Part shown: positions 63,807-64,000 of the stretch, piece by piece
How positions within the stretch are numbered: the first letter of the stretch is position 1
Layout: each line of letters starts with the position of its first letter
Origin: Planctomycetota bacterium
GTDB taxonomy: Bacteria; Planctomycetota; Planctomycetia; Planctomycetales; Planctomycetaceae
Direction of reading: 5' to 3'
Assembly (NCBI GenBank): GCA_027618475.1
Contig: JAQCEJ010000010.1
Coordinates: 26,464-90,463, forward strand
Length of the DNA stretch: 64,000 nucleotides
Position numbers and translations under genes: made by a program
Notes under the pieces: generated by a model
Seen by the model: the letters and a program-made list of their open reading frames with translations, nothing else
Database searches by the model: none
What the model was told of the DNA's origin: nothing

Positions 63807-64000
63807 ATGGCGGATTTGCTCCCTCTTCTCGATACGTTCGGACGCACACACGATAATCTCCGTATCAGCGTAACCGACCGCTGTAATATACGCTGTTTCT
63901 ACTGCATGCCCGCCGACAACGTACAATTTATGGAGCGGAAAGAACTCCTGACGTTCGAAGAAATCGAACGGTTTGTACGCGTCGCCGCCACATTAGGAAC
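63807..64000 (+). CDS. moaA: GTP 3',8-cyclase MoaA, 5' portion (truncated by window end)
   Basis: The first 64 residues of a radical SAM cyclase that starts molybdenum cofactor synthesis from GTP. The 4Fe-4S motif is C26xxxC30xxC33 in [12 protein letters not shown], after DNLRISVTD. The start ATG follows GGGGGGAACA. The rest of the gene, including the second cluster near the C-terminus, is outside the window. Confidence 0.96.
   Translation, partial: MADLLPLLDTFGRTHDNLRISVTDRCNIRCFYCMPADNVQFMERKELLTFEEIERFVRVAATLG

Noticed and set aside
1..64000. CRISPR arrays, prophages, insertion sequences or integrases
   Set aside because: No direct-repeat array, transposase, integrase or phage structural gene was found on either strand.

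Overview
The window looks like a chromosomal piece of a member of the Planctomycetota, probably from the Planctomycetales side of the phylum. The main evidence is the gene content: a DUF1501 plus WD40 pair, a sulfatase, several Gfo/Idh/MocA oxidoreductases, a CRTAC1-type lipoprotein, twin-arginine signal peptides, a small basic protein restricted to the Planctomycetes-Verrucomicrobia-Chlamydiae superphylum, and a TPR protein ending in two RNA polymerase alpha C-terminal domains. Gene order is loose, GC is moderate, Shine-Dalgarno sites are often weak, and ribosomal genes (rpmA, rpsR) stand alone rather than in their classical operons. I see no phage, insertion sequence, integron, CRISPR array or clear sign of recent transfer.

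Layout. 1-4.3 kb: the end of a large unknown protein, Nif3-family protein, DUF983 protein, GNAT acetyltransferase, thioesterase and an MDR reductase. 4.5-9 kb: SMP-30-type lactonase, sulfatase with an altered active-site motif, an empty spacer, and a polysaccharide pyruvyl transferase. 9-12.4 kb: two Planctomycete-type unknown proteins, one with an internally duplicated domain. 12.4-15.5 kb: the AmmeMemoRadiSam set (AMMECR1, MEMO, radical SAM) plus a ThiS-like carrier. 15.5-21.3 kb: small membrane proteins, then a minus-strand group with a membrane protein, a GT-C type glycosyltransferase and a TPR/FG-GAP/ASPIC lipoprotein. 21.5 kb: tRNA-Val(TAC). 21.8-30.9 kb: Gfo/Idh/MocA oxidoreductase, Nramp-like transporter with an M3 peptidase, amidase, WD40 and DUF1501 proteins. 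31-37.6 kb: a same-strand run of MFS transporter, ROK sugar kinase, Ppx-type phosphatase and polyphosphate kinase. 37.6-42 kb: another oxidoreductase and topA. 42-47.4 kb: SurA/PpiD-like membrane protein, PVC small basic protein, GH3-family protein, rpmA. 47.4-55.5 kb: solute-binding lipoprotein, HtrA-type protease, HflX, a 0.66 kb non-coding gap holding what looks like a structured RNA, a transglutaminase-like protein and an unknown protein. 55.6-59.7 kb: the TPR/alpha-CTD protein, rpsR, folE and two small membrane proteins. 59.9-64 kb: a FAD/Fe-S fusion oxidoreductase followed by moaD, moaE and the start of moaA.

Functional links. The MFS, ROK, Ppx and Ppk genes suggest coupled sugar uptake, sugar phosphorylation and polyphosphate turnover. 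MoaD, MoaE and MoaA form a molybdopterin-synthesis block. MEMO, AMMECR1 and the radical SAM enzyme form a recognised but mechanistically poorly understood three-gene system. The most unusual items are the TPR protein with two alpha-CTDs, the candidate structured RNA between hflX and the transglutaminase gene, the sulfatase lacking the usual arginine, and the Nramp-like transporter without the canonical metal-binding residues. All calls come from reading the sequence; no database search was run.
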